Source of the DNA: a virus
Virus record (IMG/VR): IMGVR_UViG_3300037349_000496
Span: 1-33,191 of that record
Length of the DNA stretch: 33,191 bases
Reading direction: 5' to 3' (one strand)
The notes under the pieces were generated by a model that searched no databases, was not told the origin of the DNA, and saw only the letters and a program-made list of their open reading frames with translations. Shown here in pieces: positions 23,242 through 29,978 of this stretch. The stretch's first letter is position 1. Every line of letters starts with the position of its first letter. A program made the translations under genes and the position numbers.

Positions 23242-23309
23242 AAATTAACCCCAACAAAGAAGAGCGCCAAGCCAAGTGCTATAAGCACAAGTATTAGATA
23301 TTCACTCAT
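23238..23309 (-). CDS. 23-residue membrane micro-protein
   Basis: The minus strand encodes MSEYLILVLIALGLALFFVG plus VNL, a single transmembrane helix covering nearly the whole product. GAGG sits eight bases before the ATG, and both ends use ATGA overlaps (with the 39-codon gene before and the basic protein after). Small size makes it easy to miss; the coupling at both ends is the main support. A holin-like or membrane-anchored partner role is possible. Confidence 0.55.
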   Translation of the reverse strand: MSEYLILVLIALGLALFFVGVNL

Positions 23310-23425
23310 GACTTGACCTCACAAAATGTCAGCAAAAACAAAATTAGAATTGTTAAAATGAACGAGAGATAAAGCATTTCAAACTGCACGCGCTCTTGCG
23401 TAAGGCGAGAAATCCAGCTGGTCAT
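23306..23425 (-). CDS. 39-residue membrane micro-protein
   Basis: Begins MTSWISRLTQERVQFEMLYL, followed by a hydrophobic helix SFILTILILFLLTF and a short CEVKS end. One transmembrane helix with a charged N-terminal part, so probably N-in. Both its start (within the stop of the zinc-knuckle gene) and its stop (within the start of the 23-codon gene) are ATGA overlaps, which indicates translation. There is no lipobox before the Cys. Function unknown. Confidence 0.55.
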   Translation of the reverse strand: MTSWISRLTQERVQFEMLYLSFILTILILFLLTFCEVKS

Positions 23426-23655
23426 TTTTTACCGCCACGCATTCGAATGACTTGCAACTCGTCTTTGATCGATCGAAGAATATCGATCACTTCATTCAGG
23501 TAACCTGGCGTGAATGAATTCGGATTTTGCTGTATGTAACCGATCTGCTGACTGGGAATGTTTTGTTGATATTGATTTCGACACTGGTGGTTATGGTACA
23601 TCCCAAAATCAGAAAAATACTGCATGCAATCGGGACAGTGCCATTGCCCGTTCAT
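23422..23655 (-). CDS. Small zinc-knuckle protein
   Basis: 77 residues from the ATG at 23655, which has GGAGGGG directly upstream and overlaps the preceding TGA. A longer reading from a GTG at 23763 is rejected because it would run across that gene in another frame. Cys-x2-Cys (WHCPDC) and His-x-His-x-Cys (MYHNHQC) about ten residues later form a likely zinc site. A Gln/Asn-rich linker (NQYQQNIPSQQIGYIQQNPN) and a C-terminal helix (YLNEVIDILRSIKDELQVIR) follow. Probably a small nucleic-acid or protein adaptor; no family named. Confidence 0.68.
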   Translation of the reverse strand: MNGQWHCPDCMQYFSDFGMYHNHQCRNQYQQNIPSQQIGYIQQNPNSFTPGYLNEVIDILRSIKDELQVIRMRGGKK

Positions 23656-23765
23656 ACGCCCCTCCATTGCTTTTTCCCGCAGCGAGCGCACTGCCGATAT
23701 TCCAAATCGACATGCCTTGTTGGCATCCACTTGCTCCACTTGTGGGCGATCCAGCATTTCCACAT
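23652..23765 (-). CDS. 37-residue Trp-rich CxxC micro-protein
   Basis: Begins MWKCWIAHKWSKWMPTRHVD and ends CARCGKKQWRGV. Cys4 with Cys26-x2-Cys29, plus His8, could ligate one zinc, a layout common in very small phage proteins that start MWKCx(I/L)xHKW. It follows the sponge-like gene by four bases and overlaps the zinc-knuckle start by ATGA. It is out of frame with the longer open stretch covering the same bases. Function unknown. Confidence 0.62.
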   Translation of the reverse strand: MWKCWIAHKWSKWMPTRHVDLEYRQCARCGKKQWRGV

Positions 23766-23769
23766 GGGA

Positions 23770-24006
23770 TTAGCCGTTCTTGCGCTCTTCTTGCAATTCG
23801 GCAGTGCCGTTTCGCTTTATTTGTTCATCACGTATGGCTTTACCGATCCACATGTAACATTCTTCAAGTTTTGTAAATGCGAGCGATTGCGCGCGGCCAA
23901 CGCCAAGATTGTTGATCACTTGTTTGAGATTCTGGCATAAAGTCTTTGCCGCTGCTTGTTGTGATTCGGCTTGCTCGTGGTATCTCACATAATCAAATCT
24001 GCCCAT
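23770..24006 (-). CDS. Acb2/Tad1-type cyclic-nucleotide sponge candidate
   Basis: 78 residues, beginning MGRFDYVRYHEQAESQQAAA. The second half carries GVGRAQSLAFTKLEECYMWI (about 35-54) then GKAIRDEQ. The pattern R-x2-[SA]-L-A-x-T-K-L-E-E-x-x-x-W-x-x-x-A-I is the hallmark, as I recall it, of the helical-hairpin family that includes Acb2, a phage protein binding cyclic di- and trinucleotides to block CBASS-type defence, and the hairpin of Tad1. Two helices of suitable length are predicted. AAGGAGGG lies before the ATG. Binding and anti-defence function are inferred from family resemblance. Confidence 0.72.
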   Translation of the reverse strand: MGRFDYVRYHEQAESQQAAAKTLCQNLKQVINNLGVGRAQSLAFTKLEECYMWIGKAIRDEQIKRNGTAELQEERKNG

Positions 24007-24036
24007 AATTTCCCTCCTTGGAAATTTAAGTCACAA

Positions 24037-24096
24037 AGGCGCCGGGGGTTCAACCGAAAAGCTTAACCACACTTTTCGAGCAATTGTCCGACGCCT
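24037..24096 (-). other. Two-part stem-loop in the leader of the sponge-like gene
   Basis: On the minus strand AGGCGTCGG pairs with CCGGCGCCT (nine bp, one G-U), and nested inside is a perfect CGAAAAG/CTTTTCG stem with a ten-base loop. It follows the 31-codon gene and ends 31 bases before the ATG of the sponge-like gene. It is not followed by a T-run, so it is a poor terminator; a processing or leader element is possible. It does not fold as a tRNA. Confidence 0.5.
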
Positions 24097-24102
24097 CTAA
24101 GA

Positions 24103-24198
24103 TCAATTTTTACGCTTAACTGTCGTTTTGCGTTTGCATTTGCCTTTGGGCGAAGCTTTTACGCCGCCTTTGCCTTTGGTTTTTACTGCTTTTGCCAT
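24103..24198 (-). CDS. 31-residue lysine-rich micro-protein
   Basis: Reads MAKAVKTKGKGGVKASPKGK then CKRKTTVKRKN. Twelve of 31 residues are Lys or more, with no acidic residue, so it should bind nucleic acid or the packaged genome. AAAGGAGG lies at ideal distance from the ATG, much stronger than chance. It is the first gene after portal. Small, highly basic proteins are seen near capsid genes of other phages, but function here is unknown. Confidence 0.68.
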   Translation of the reverse strand: MAKAVKTKGKGGVKASPKGKCKRKTTVKRKN

Positions 24199-24265
24199 TG
24201 TGTGCCTCCTTTCGTGTTTCAAAACTTTCAAAGCTCATCCATGAGCCTGCCCCGAGCATCTTGCT

Positions 24266-26416
24266 TTAAGCGCCGCCACCGGCGTTGGGATTTTGTGGTG
24301 CTGTCATTTGCCCGGGCTGCGAAGACCCACCCGCGCCGCCTTGTGGTTGCGTGGATTGCAGCGGCGTGGTGGGATTATTCAGATTGTTTTGCATTTGCGT
24401 CGCCTGATCCATGAGGGTTTGAATCCGATTAACCTCATGCTCAAGAAGTGTCGCAGACGATTTTTGACCCATGCGCGCAAGCTCAATTTCAATCTTAGCC
24501 TGAATATCGGCAAATGCGATCCGCTCTTTGGAGCTAAGTTCAAGTTTTTTGTTTTCAATCACGTCCATGGCAGCATGAAGTTGTTGCGATAGCTGCTGGA
24601 TCATTTGTGACTGCTGATCCATGGCTTGCTTGACTTGTGGAGGCAGCGGCTGCTTATTTTCTTCATCGTTTGAGGCCATACCTGGCGGCAGTAACTTTTC
24701 TAAACGATCCGCGATCTCTTCATGTCCCGGCCAATCCATATTGCGAACCATAAGATCAGCTGTAGCCTGCGCTGAGGCAGGATAAGCTTTAATCAAATCG
24801 AGCATGGATTCAACGGCTTCTTGGCGTTTAGTCGTATGACTTGGACCGCTCGTGACTGCGACATCGTAAAGACCGACGCCTAAATTAAACATTTGCATCT
24901 TGCCGTCTTTTTGCAGGATTTTATTTATGGTAACTATTCGCTGAGAACCTTCGGCATCAATGCAGCGAACAGCGCGGTCAGTATCATAGACCCTAGGAAT
25001 CATGTCTAAAATAATGCGTCCCGCCTGGCGCTTGGATTTCATAAGATTATCGCCGTAGTGAAAAATATTGGTCTGCGACTGTGCGACTCGTCTTTGTATC
25101 GCGCGCCCACTGATTTCTTGGCTCTCATTTCCGACAGTTGCTTTGTAAATCCCGGTCGTGGCTTCGATGTCATTTGCAGCAGCCCCTCGAGCTGCGGTGA
25201 TTGCCTGAATCGGAGGCTCCCAAGCGTTACGGGTTGGCGGCCCTACAGGAACGCCGGCGATGGTTGTCGGTTTATAAAATAGGGCTGCATGATTTCGCCG
25301 GTTAGCTTCTTTCCACTGCGCTTCATAGCCTTCTTGCTGACCTTCGGCCAAAATAAAGGGTGCCTTTGGCGCAAGAGCGATGGTCTCGGCCTCGTAGGAG
25401 GCAAAGAAGTTATACATTCGCTGGGAATCTTTTGCATGGCGAACAATCCCTTCGATAACTTTTTTGCCGTCAAGATTAAACACATCACCATAAACTGGAA
25501 TAATTGGAATCCAGCGACATGGAACTTCGGTGCGGTCTAAAATTTCTAGCGCATTGATTTTGTACCACATGACCTTCCAGATGAGAGTTTTTCGCTCGTT
25601 TAAAATCGTAATTCCCTCAGGCAAGGGATCAGGAACTTGCGATTTTTTAATCACGTCTTTATTGCTAAGTAAAACAATGGTCTCTTCTGAATATTCTTTG
25701 CAATAATACTCAGCAACGCGCAGAGAATTTTGTTGTGCCCACTCTTTACGTGAATCACCCACAGAGCTCCAATCCTCCATGCTCGTCATTTGCGAATCAG
25801 GGTATTGGAGTTTGTAGTCATCTTTGGTCATATCTTCGGTGATAAAACCAAATTCCATGTCGCTGCCATCAAGCTCGGTCGAATTCGGATCGATGTAAAC
25901 GGCAAGCTCATTTTCGATTCGCTTGTAGAAAATTTCCTGATCAAAGCTCATCGGCGTTTGATAATCAGTCACGATTCTAAAAAACCCGCGACCTGTCGTC
26001 GTGGCTGACTCAAAGGCTGTATCGGTTGCGGTATCGGCATCGGAATTATATTCAATGTGGCGAATGATGCCTTCTAAAACTTCAGCGGTTTCAACGTCAC
26101 CTTTTTGGTCCATCGGTGAGACGTCGATACTCTGGCGGTTTTGGCGCTGATCATTCGTGATTTGGCGCACATACTGCGGCAAACGATTGATCACTAAACA
26201 AGGTCTGCGGTCTAAATGACGATCGCGCTTAATATCATCGGCCCACTGCTCACCGGCGCGAAAGCGTTTGTCATCTAAGGCAAGTTTTCTGATGTCGTTT
26301 TCGGCTTCTGCCACAAGCTTAAATCGCTCGTGAGCCATGCGAAGGATTTCTTCATCCTCGGGGGACATTTTTTTTGCGCTGATTTTACTGTCTTCGGATT
26401 CGTCTGCATCCTGCAT
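24266..26416 (-). CDS. Portal protein, P22 gp1-like
   Basis: 716 residues (P22 portal 725). The P22-portal N-terminal pattern is clear: LDDKRFRAGEQWADDIKRDR (about 44-63), RPCLVINRLPQYVRQITNDQ then RQNRQSIDVSPMD, and AFESATTTGRGFFRIVTDYQ. The core has DVFNLDGKKVIEGIVRHAKD, then ITAARGAAANDIEATTGIYK and NESQEISGRAIQRRVAQSQT, and ends in a long Gln/Met-rich helical barrel (about 580-690) and a Gly/Pro tail. Twelve copies form the DNA gateway. Array B lies 16 bases upstream of the start. Confidence 0.94.
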   Translation of the reverse strand: MQDADESEDSKISAKKMSPEDEEILRMAHERFKLVAEAENDIRKLALDDKRFRAGEQWADDIKRDRHLDRRPCLVINRLPQYVRQITNDQRQNRQSIDVSPMDQKGDVETAEVLEGIIRHIEYNSDADTATDTAFESATTTGRGFFRIVTDYQTPMSFDQEIFYKRIENELAVYIDPNSTELDGSDMEFGFITEDMTKDDYKLQYPDSQMTSMEDWSSVGDSRKEWAQQNSLRVAEYYCKEYSEETIVLLSNKDVIKKSQVPDPLPEGITILNERKTLIWKVMWYKINALEILDRTEVPCRWIPIIPVYGDVFNLDGKKVIEGIVRHAKDSQRMYNFFASYEAETIALAPKAPFILAEGQQEGYEAQWKEANRRNHAALFYKPTTIAGVPVGPPTRNAWEPPIQAITAARGAAANDIEATTGIYKATVGNESQEISGRAIQRRVAQSQTNIFHYGDNLMKSKRQAGRIILDMIPRVYDTDRAVRCIDAEGSQRIVTINKILQKDGKMQMFNLGVGLYDVAVTSGPSHTTKRQEAVESMLDLIKAYPASAQATADLMVRNMDWPGHEEIADRLEKLLPPGMASNDEENKQPLPPQVKQAMDQQSQMIQQLSQQLHAAMDVIENKKLELSSKERIAFADIQAKIEIELARMGQKSSATLLEHEVNRIQTLMDQATQMQNNLNNPTTPLQSTQPQGGAGGSSQPGQMTAPQNPNAGGGA

Positions 26417-26431
26417 TGCCTAAGATTCTGG

Positions 26432-26470
26432 CTTTAAAAAAACTTTAGGCTAACTAAAGATAAACTTTAG
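26432..26470. promoter_or_regulatory. Array B: four CTTTAG-type boxes at 11-bp steps
   Basis: CTTTAA at 26432, CTTTAG at 26443, CTAAAG (reverse) at 26454 and CTTTAG at 26465, each 11 bp apart, in the 71-bp gap between large terminase and portal. The leftmost box varies by one base. It lies just upstream of the portal start and is absent inside the coding neighbours. Confidence 0.8.
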
Positions 26471-26487
26471 TTTTTAAGGCTGGGGAT

Positions 26488-27927
26488 TTAGCCCATCCAA
26501 CCTGTGCCCATGTCTTCGGTGGAGTATTCTTCATGCTCAGGCTTTTTCTCAACGGGCTTGGTCTTCATGCGTGCGATTCCGGACATCACAAAATATCTCA
26601 TCTCATCCATGGCATGATCGTTTTGTTTCACGATACGACCCTTTTCATCGCGGCGATAAAGCCTAAATTCCGAGCGCCATTGATTACAGCTGGCAAAGAC
26701 TTTGAGCCGCCCACTTGAGAGACGCTGCCAGACTTCATAGATGCCCGCTTCAACCGCATTTGAAGCAACCTCTAAATCAAGGCCAAGGTCTTTATACATT
26801 TGAAGCAACTGCTCGCCGTCGTGCTGGGATCTTCCGCGCGCCGCCGGATCACATACACCCGCAAGCCAGCTCCCACGCGCTTTAATCGCCTGCGTATGCA
26901 CCGAAGGCTCGGCTTGGCCACGATAATGCTCGCTGTAACGATATAAGACGTCTGTCTCGCGATTAAGAGCGTAAAACCCGGCAGCGGTCTTATTCCAGCC
27001 AACATCTAGAGCATATCCGCGTGGCCAGTGAACCGGGATCTCAAAATCAGGGACAATGATGTCAGATTCAGGAACGGGATAAATGGCTCCTGCTCCAAGT
27101 TGTGGCACGCCTTTAGAACGAGCATCGCGCTGAAAGGGCGGGATTGAATCCCAGAGTTCTTTTTTGGCTTTCTCAGTTAAATGTGGCACATCGTCCCAAG
27201 TTGCCATCACGACAAATTTGGAGCCGTCGGCTTGCTCAAGGAGCTCACCGCCCGGAAGAAAAGCCAAGACCGTCTCACTCATTCCCATAAGCGGCGTGAA
27301 TGTGAGCATGAGCATTCCGTTATTGGTCATGGTTCGAAGAATGCATTCGGTGTAAACATCGAGAGGCGGCTCTTCATCGAGCCAAATGACGTCTTGCTCA
27401 GAGCCTTGAAATGAAATCCTTCCTTGATCGTATGACTTTAAGACAATCGTACTTGTGCCTCCAGAGACATGCTTGACCTGAATAATTTCAATTGCGTCTG
27501 AAACCCCAGGCTTAGCGAGAGTCTTGATTATGCAATCGTTTGGAATAAGTCCGGTCCCGCGCGCATGTGAGGGCCCAAGGAGTTTTTCCTGCAAAATATC
27601 GCGCGTGGTTTTGCCGGTATCGCCGGCAGCCCAGGCTTTGATTGCACGGTTAAAGCGTTTTCCTTGCCACCAGGGCGGATAAAGTCCAGTTAAGTGAAGA
27701 GCCATTTCAAAGCCGCCGACGCCCTCGGTTTTTCCCACACGATTGGCGGCGAGCATGAGGCGCTCGCGGTATTTGGTTCCAGCTTCAAAAAAGGATAAAT
27801 GCTTCGGGTAAAGCTCACGACGAAGTGGGCCCGTATCAGGATAATACGAAAAAAGCCTTCGCGAATTTTGTCGGCGCTCTTTTTCTTCAAGGATGGCAAT
27901 GAGCTCAAGCTTTTCCTTTTTGTCCAT
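26488..27927 (-). CDS. Terminase large subunit
   Basis: 479 residues. ATPase half: Walker A-type loop AANRVGKTE (about 60-68), Walker B VIWLDEE (about 180-186), and the coupling block MLMLTFTP (about 205-212). Nuclease half: ALDVGWN (Asp308), GVCDPAARG (Asp360) and NDHAMDEMRYF near the C-terminus supply the acidic metal-binding residues. The protein packages DNA into proheads and cuts concatemers. It overlaps the small-terminase gene by 23 bases. No missing catalytic residue seen. Confidence 0.95.
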   Translation of the reverse strand: MDKKEKLELIAILEEKERRQNSRRLFSYYPDTGPLRRELYPKHLSFFEAGTKYRERLMLAANRVGKTEGVGGFEMALHLTGLYPPWWQGKRFNRAIKAWAAGDTGKTTRDILQEKLLGPSHARGTGLIPNDCIIKTLAKPGVSDAIEIIQVKHVSGGTSTIVLKSYDQGRISFQGSEQDVIWLDEEPPLDVYTECILRTMTNNGMLMLTFTPLMGMSETVLAFLPGGELLEQADGSKFVVMATWDDVPHLTEKAKKELWDSIPPFQRDARSKGVPQLGAGAIYPVPESDIIVPDFEIPVHWPRGYALDVGWNKTAAGFYALNRETDVLYRYSEHYRGQAEPSVHTQAIKARGSWLAGVCDPAARGRSQHDGEQLLQMYKDLGLDLEVASNAVEAGIYEVWQRLSSGRLKVFASCNQWRSEFRLYRRDEKGRIVKQNDHAMDEMRYFVMSGIARMKTKPVEKKPEHEEYSTEDMGTGWMG

Positions 27928-28381
27928 TTTCGCTTCCGGCTAATTTTTCAAGCAGTTGGTTTAGCTTTTGGTCGAGCTCTTCATCCGATTTTGTGGCTAG
28001 CGGGTTGATCTTTAATTCGTAGTTTTCGCGCCATTTTTGCGGCTGGCGGTTTTTAAGCCAAAAGATCGCGGCGGTCGTATCGGGAGGATACCGCTTGATG
28101 GTGTCATGGGTGACGATCTGGCCCTCATTGCAAAAGACCTTTTCTTCGGGATGTGAATATCCAACGGCTCGACTAAAGAGAGAGGCTTCGACTAGGTCGT
28201 CGGCGATTTGCTTGGATTCTTTTAAGGCCTGAAGGAATGTCGGGAAGGCGCGCTTCCAGTTGTTGATCGTGCGATCTGAGACGCCAATAATCTCCGCGAT
28301 TTGCTTATCGGTTTTACCTTTGCGATAGAGCTCGAGCATTTTTTCTTTGAGTGCTTGGTTGAATCTTGATTTGCCAGCCAT
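27905..28381 (-). CDS. Terminase small subunit
   Basis: 158 residues. The N-terminal helix-turn-helix KTDKQIAEIIGVSDRTINNW (about 18-37), then AFPTFLQALKESKQIADDLV, SLFSRAVGYSHPEEKVFCNE, RYPPDTTAAIFWLKNRQPQK and a charged coiled C-terminus are the typical small-terminase series. It recognises the packaging site on phage DNA and recruits the large subunit. It is the first gene of the late leftward block; array C lies 36 bases upstream. Confidence 0.93.
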   Translation of the reverse strand: MAGKSRFNQALKEKMLELYRKGKTDKQIAEIIGVSDRTINNWKRAFPTFLQALKESKQIADDLVEASLFSRAVGYSHPEEKVFCNEGQIVTHDTIKRYPPDTTAAIFWLKNRQPQKWRENYELKINPLATKSDEELDQKLNQLLEKLAGSENGQKGKA

Positions 28382-28416
28382 GATCTTGTTTTCGGCTGAA
28401 ATCTTTCACTACTCGC

Positions 28417-28444
28417 CTAAAGAAAAACTTTAGTTAAACTTTAG
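28417..28444. promoter_or_regulatory. Array C: three CTTTAG-type boxes at 11-bp steps
   Basis: CTAAAG at 28417, CTTTAG at 28428 and 28439, all 11 bp apart, in the divergent gap between small terminase (minus) and the lysis cassette (plus). On the minus strand two units read ACTAAAGTTTA and ACTAAAGTTTT, and array B has close copies of both. Placement would allow control of packaging and lysis together. Confidence 0.8.
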
Positions 28445-28502
28445 TTGTCTAATAATTGGACCCACGCCGATAAAGCTTCAAAATCTAAGGCGTGAGGGTT
28501 GA

Positions 28503-28805
28503 TTGAGTGACGATGAATTCAAAAGTCCCTATGAAATTGACAAGAAAACCAGAATCTCCCTGGAAGTCGTCATTGCTCTTACCGCTTCCGTCATCGGGGG
28601 AACATGGTCAATCGCCTCCAGCACGACCAACTCGCAAGCCGAAATGGCCGCCCTTCATCGCCTGGAAAACAAGGTCGACGAGCTCGTCAAAGCCAACAAC
28701 ATCCATACCGAAAACACGATTAAAATTGTTAAGGATATTGAAAGTTTACAGAGGGACGTTCGGCGCATAAAAAAACAAAAAGCGCCCAAATGGGATGAGG
28801 AATAA
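28503..28805 (+). CDS. Single-pass membrane protein of the lysis cassette
   Basis: 100 residues from a TTG start with GAGGG four bases upstream. A polar N-terminus (SDDEFKSPYEIDKKTRISLE) is followed by one transmembrane helix (VVIALTASVIGGTWSIA, about 23-39) and a long coiled coil (AALHRLENKVDELVKANNIH, IKIVKDIESLQRDVRRIKKQ). This shape is common just before holins in tailed phages. It could be a holin modulator or antiholin; I do not recognise the family. It is the first gene of the plus-strand block. Confidence 0.68.
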   Translation: MSDDEFKSPYEIDKKTRISLEVVIALTASVIGGTWSIASSTTNSQAEMAALHRLENKVDELVKANNIHTENTIKIVKDIESLQRDVRRIKKQKAPKWDEE

Positions 28806-28807
28806 AA

Positions 28808-29032
28808 ATGTTTTCAAAGCTGATTGATTTTTTATCGCGAAAGTTTTTGGCTTCGGAATCCGGCAAGGTTTATATTTTCTGCTTGGTTTTTTTCTATAAA
28901 TCCGCAAATGCCAGTGAAGCGGTCGTCATGGCTGCAATCGGTGGAATTGTCACGCTGAGCACGGCTTATCTCCATTTCAATGTTCAAGACAATAAAAAGG
29001 ACGCCGACACGCCGGCGGTGCCAAAGCCATGA
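28808..29032 (+). CDS. Holin candidate
   Basis: 74 residues. Two hydrophobic segments are visible: KVYIFCLVFFYKSA (about 20-33) and EAVVMAAIGGIVTLSTAYLH (about 37-56), with a basic N-terminus and a charged C-terminal tail (NKKDADTPAVPKP). Size, topology and the ATGA overlap with the following endolysin-type gene fit a small holin that permeabilises the inner membrane. GAGGA sits seven bases before the ATG. Confidence 0.68.
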   Translation: MFSKLIDFLSRKFLASESGKVYIFCLVFFYKSANASEAVVMAAIGGIVTLSTAYLHFNVQDNKKDADTPAVPKP

Positions 29033-29475
29033 ATCTCATTCTCGTGCGCACTGATTATCGCCCGGATGGAATCTTTGGCGAACTTTTCGCACCGATGGGA
29101 CCAATCGCAGTTACGCTTGAGCATGCTTATTTGGACGTGAACGACGGCTATGTCCCAAAAGTTTCCAACGGGACCTATAATTGTGTTCGCGGCCTTCATC
29201 GCCTCGAGGGAATGAAGGCGCAATTTGAAACTTTCGAAATTGAAAATGTTCCGGGACACACCGATATTTTATTTCACTCTGGTAACGCAAACGAAGACAG
29301 CGCCGGTTGCATTTTGGTCGGTGGCAAAATTGTAAAGCTGCCGGCAAAAGTGCCGAGCTCGCGCTGGCTAATTATCAATTCGAGAAGCACGTTTGCAAAC
29401 CTTATGAGACTTCAGCAGGGCTGTGATAGCTTCTCGTTAACCATCAGCAAAGGAATTCAAAATGCAATGGAGTGA
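29029..29475 (+). CDS. DUF5675-type putative lysis enzyme
   Basis: 148 residues. The family pattern is clear: an N-terminal LILVRTDYRPDGIFGELFAP, VSNGTYNCVRGLHRLEG, FEIENVPGHTDILFHSGNAN, DSAGCILVGGKIVKLPAKVP and CDSFSLTI. Conserved His83 (FHSGN) and Cys94 (AGCILVG) recall the His/Cys pair of L,D-transpeptidase-like peptidoglycan enzymes, so it is the likely endolysin. That activity is inferred, since the family's reaction is not firmly known to me. It lies between the holin candidate and the overlapping gene pair. Confidence 0.78.
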   Translation: MNLILVRTDYRPDGIFGELFAPMGPIAVTLEHAYLDVNDGYVPKVSNGTYNCVRGLHRLEGMKAQFETFEIENVPGHTDILFHSGNANEDSAGCILVGGKIVKLPAKVPSSRWLIINSRSTFANLMRLQQGCDSFSLTISKGIQNAME

Positions 29476-29758
29476 AGTTTTGATTTTATTAATTATTGGG
29501 TTAGTGGCTTTAACCTGGCATTTCTGGGGTTTATTAAATGAGGAGAAAAGTAAAGATGAAACACGACACATGGATGAGATTAAGCAGGAAGTTAAAACAG
29601 AGGTTGAGAATTCTTCTTTGGCTGATCTGGTCGCTCGGTCCAACGAGCGCTATGGCGGCGATCCCGGGACTAGCGGCCGCGACGATGGAAAAGCTCGATC
29701 AAGTGGATCTGGTGGAGCAAGTACCGCCGCAAAAGGAAGTGATTCTAAATCAGAATGA
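29462..29758 (+). CDS. Small membrane protein, outer frame of an overlapping pair
   Basis: 98 residues with one N-terminal transmembrane helix (SEVLILLIIGLVALTWHFWG, about 4-23), a charged helical stretch (KDETRHMDEIKQEVKTEVEN), the block SSLADLVARSNERYGG and a Gly/Ser-rich tail. AAGGA lies eight bases before the ATG. Its last 203 bases are also read in the +1 frame by the following gene. N-terminal anchoring with a short charged body recalls inner-membrane spanins and lysis accessory proteins, though the soluble part is shorter and less coiled than Rz. Confidence 0.72.
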   Translation: MQWSEVLILLIIGLVALTWHFWGLLNEEKSKDETRHMDEIKQEVKTEVENSSLADLVARSNERYGGDPGTSGRDDGKARSSGSGGASTAAKGSDSKSE

Positions 29759-29978
29759 GCCTGCTCCCTACGAGGGGGTTGAGATTCCAGAGAATATTTA
29801 TCGCAGTATCCATGTCGATGCGTTTTCAAAAGACGATTTTCAAAAGGAACTTCAAAAATGCGGAGCCGAGCGCGCCGATCTTTTGAAAAAAGATGAAAAC
29901 AATCCTCGTTGGTTTTATTTTATCAGCGGCACAGGAATTGGCCTTTTGGCAGCAATCTTATTGATCCACACTCATTGA
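29556..29978 (+). CDS. Spanin-like lysis protein, inner frame of the overlapping pair
   Basis: 140 residues from the ATG at 29556, preferred because GGAG lies ten bases upstream; an ATG at 29538 has no site. It has a basic, Leu/Trp-rich signal-like N-terminus (LKQRLRILLWLIWSLGPTSA, cleavage near AMA-A), a periplasmic part with NEPAPYEGVEIPENIYRS and KDDFQKELQKCGAERADLLK, and a C-terminal transmembrane helix WFYFISGTGIGLLAAILLIH. There is no lipobox Cys, so it is not a standard o- or u-spanin. It would span from inner membrane into the periplasm. It converges with the 29958-30179 gene over 21 bases. Confidence 0.72.
   Translation: MKHDTWMRLSRKLKQRLRILLWLIWSLGPTSAMAAIPGLAAATMEKLDQVDLVEQVPPQKEVILNQNEPAPYEGVEIPENIYRSIHVDAFSKDDFQKELQKCGAERADLLKKDENNPRWFYFISGTGIGLLAAILLIHTH

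Noticed and set aside
23656-23763. N-terminal extension of the zinc-knuckle protein from a GTG at 23763
   Set aside because: It would overlap the 37-residue CxxC gene, and the internal ATG at 23655 has a far better ribosome site.
24037-24096. Possible tRNA
   Set aside because: Paired ends resemble an acceptor stem, but no D-, anticodon- or T-arm set can be formed; the inside is one simple hairpin.
28466-28473. GCCGATAA, identical to the flagellar sigma-28 -10 box, upstream of the lysis cassette
   Set aside because: No TAAAGTTT lies 11 bases upstream on the same strand; TAAAGTTT in array C is on the other strand.
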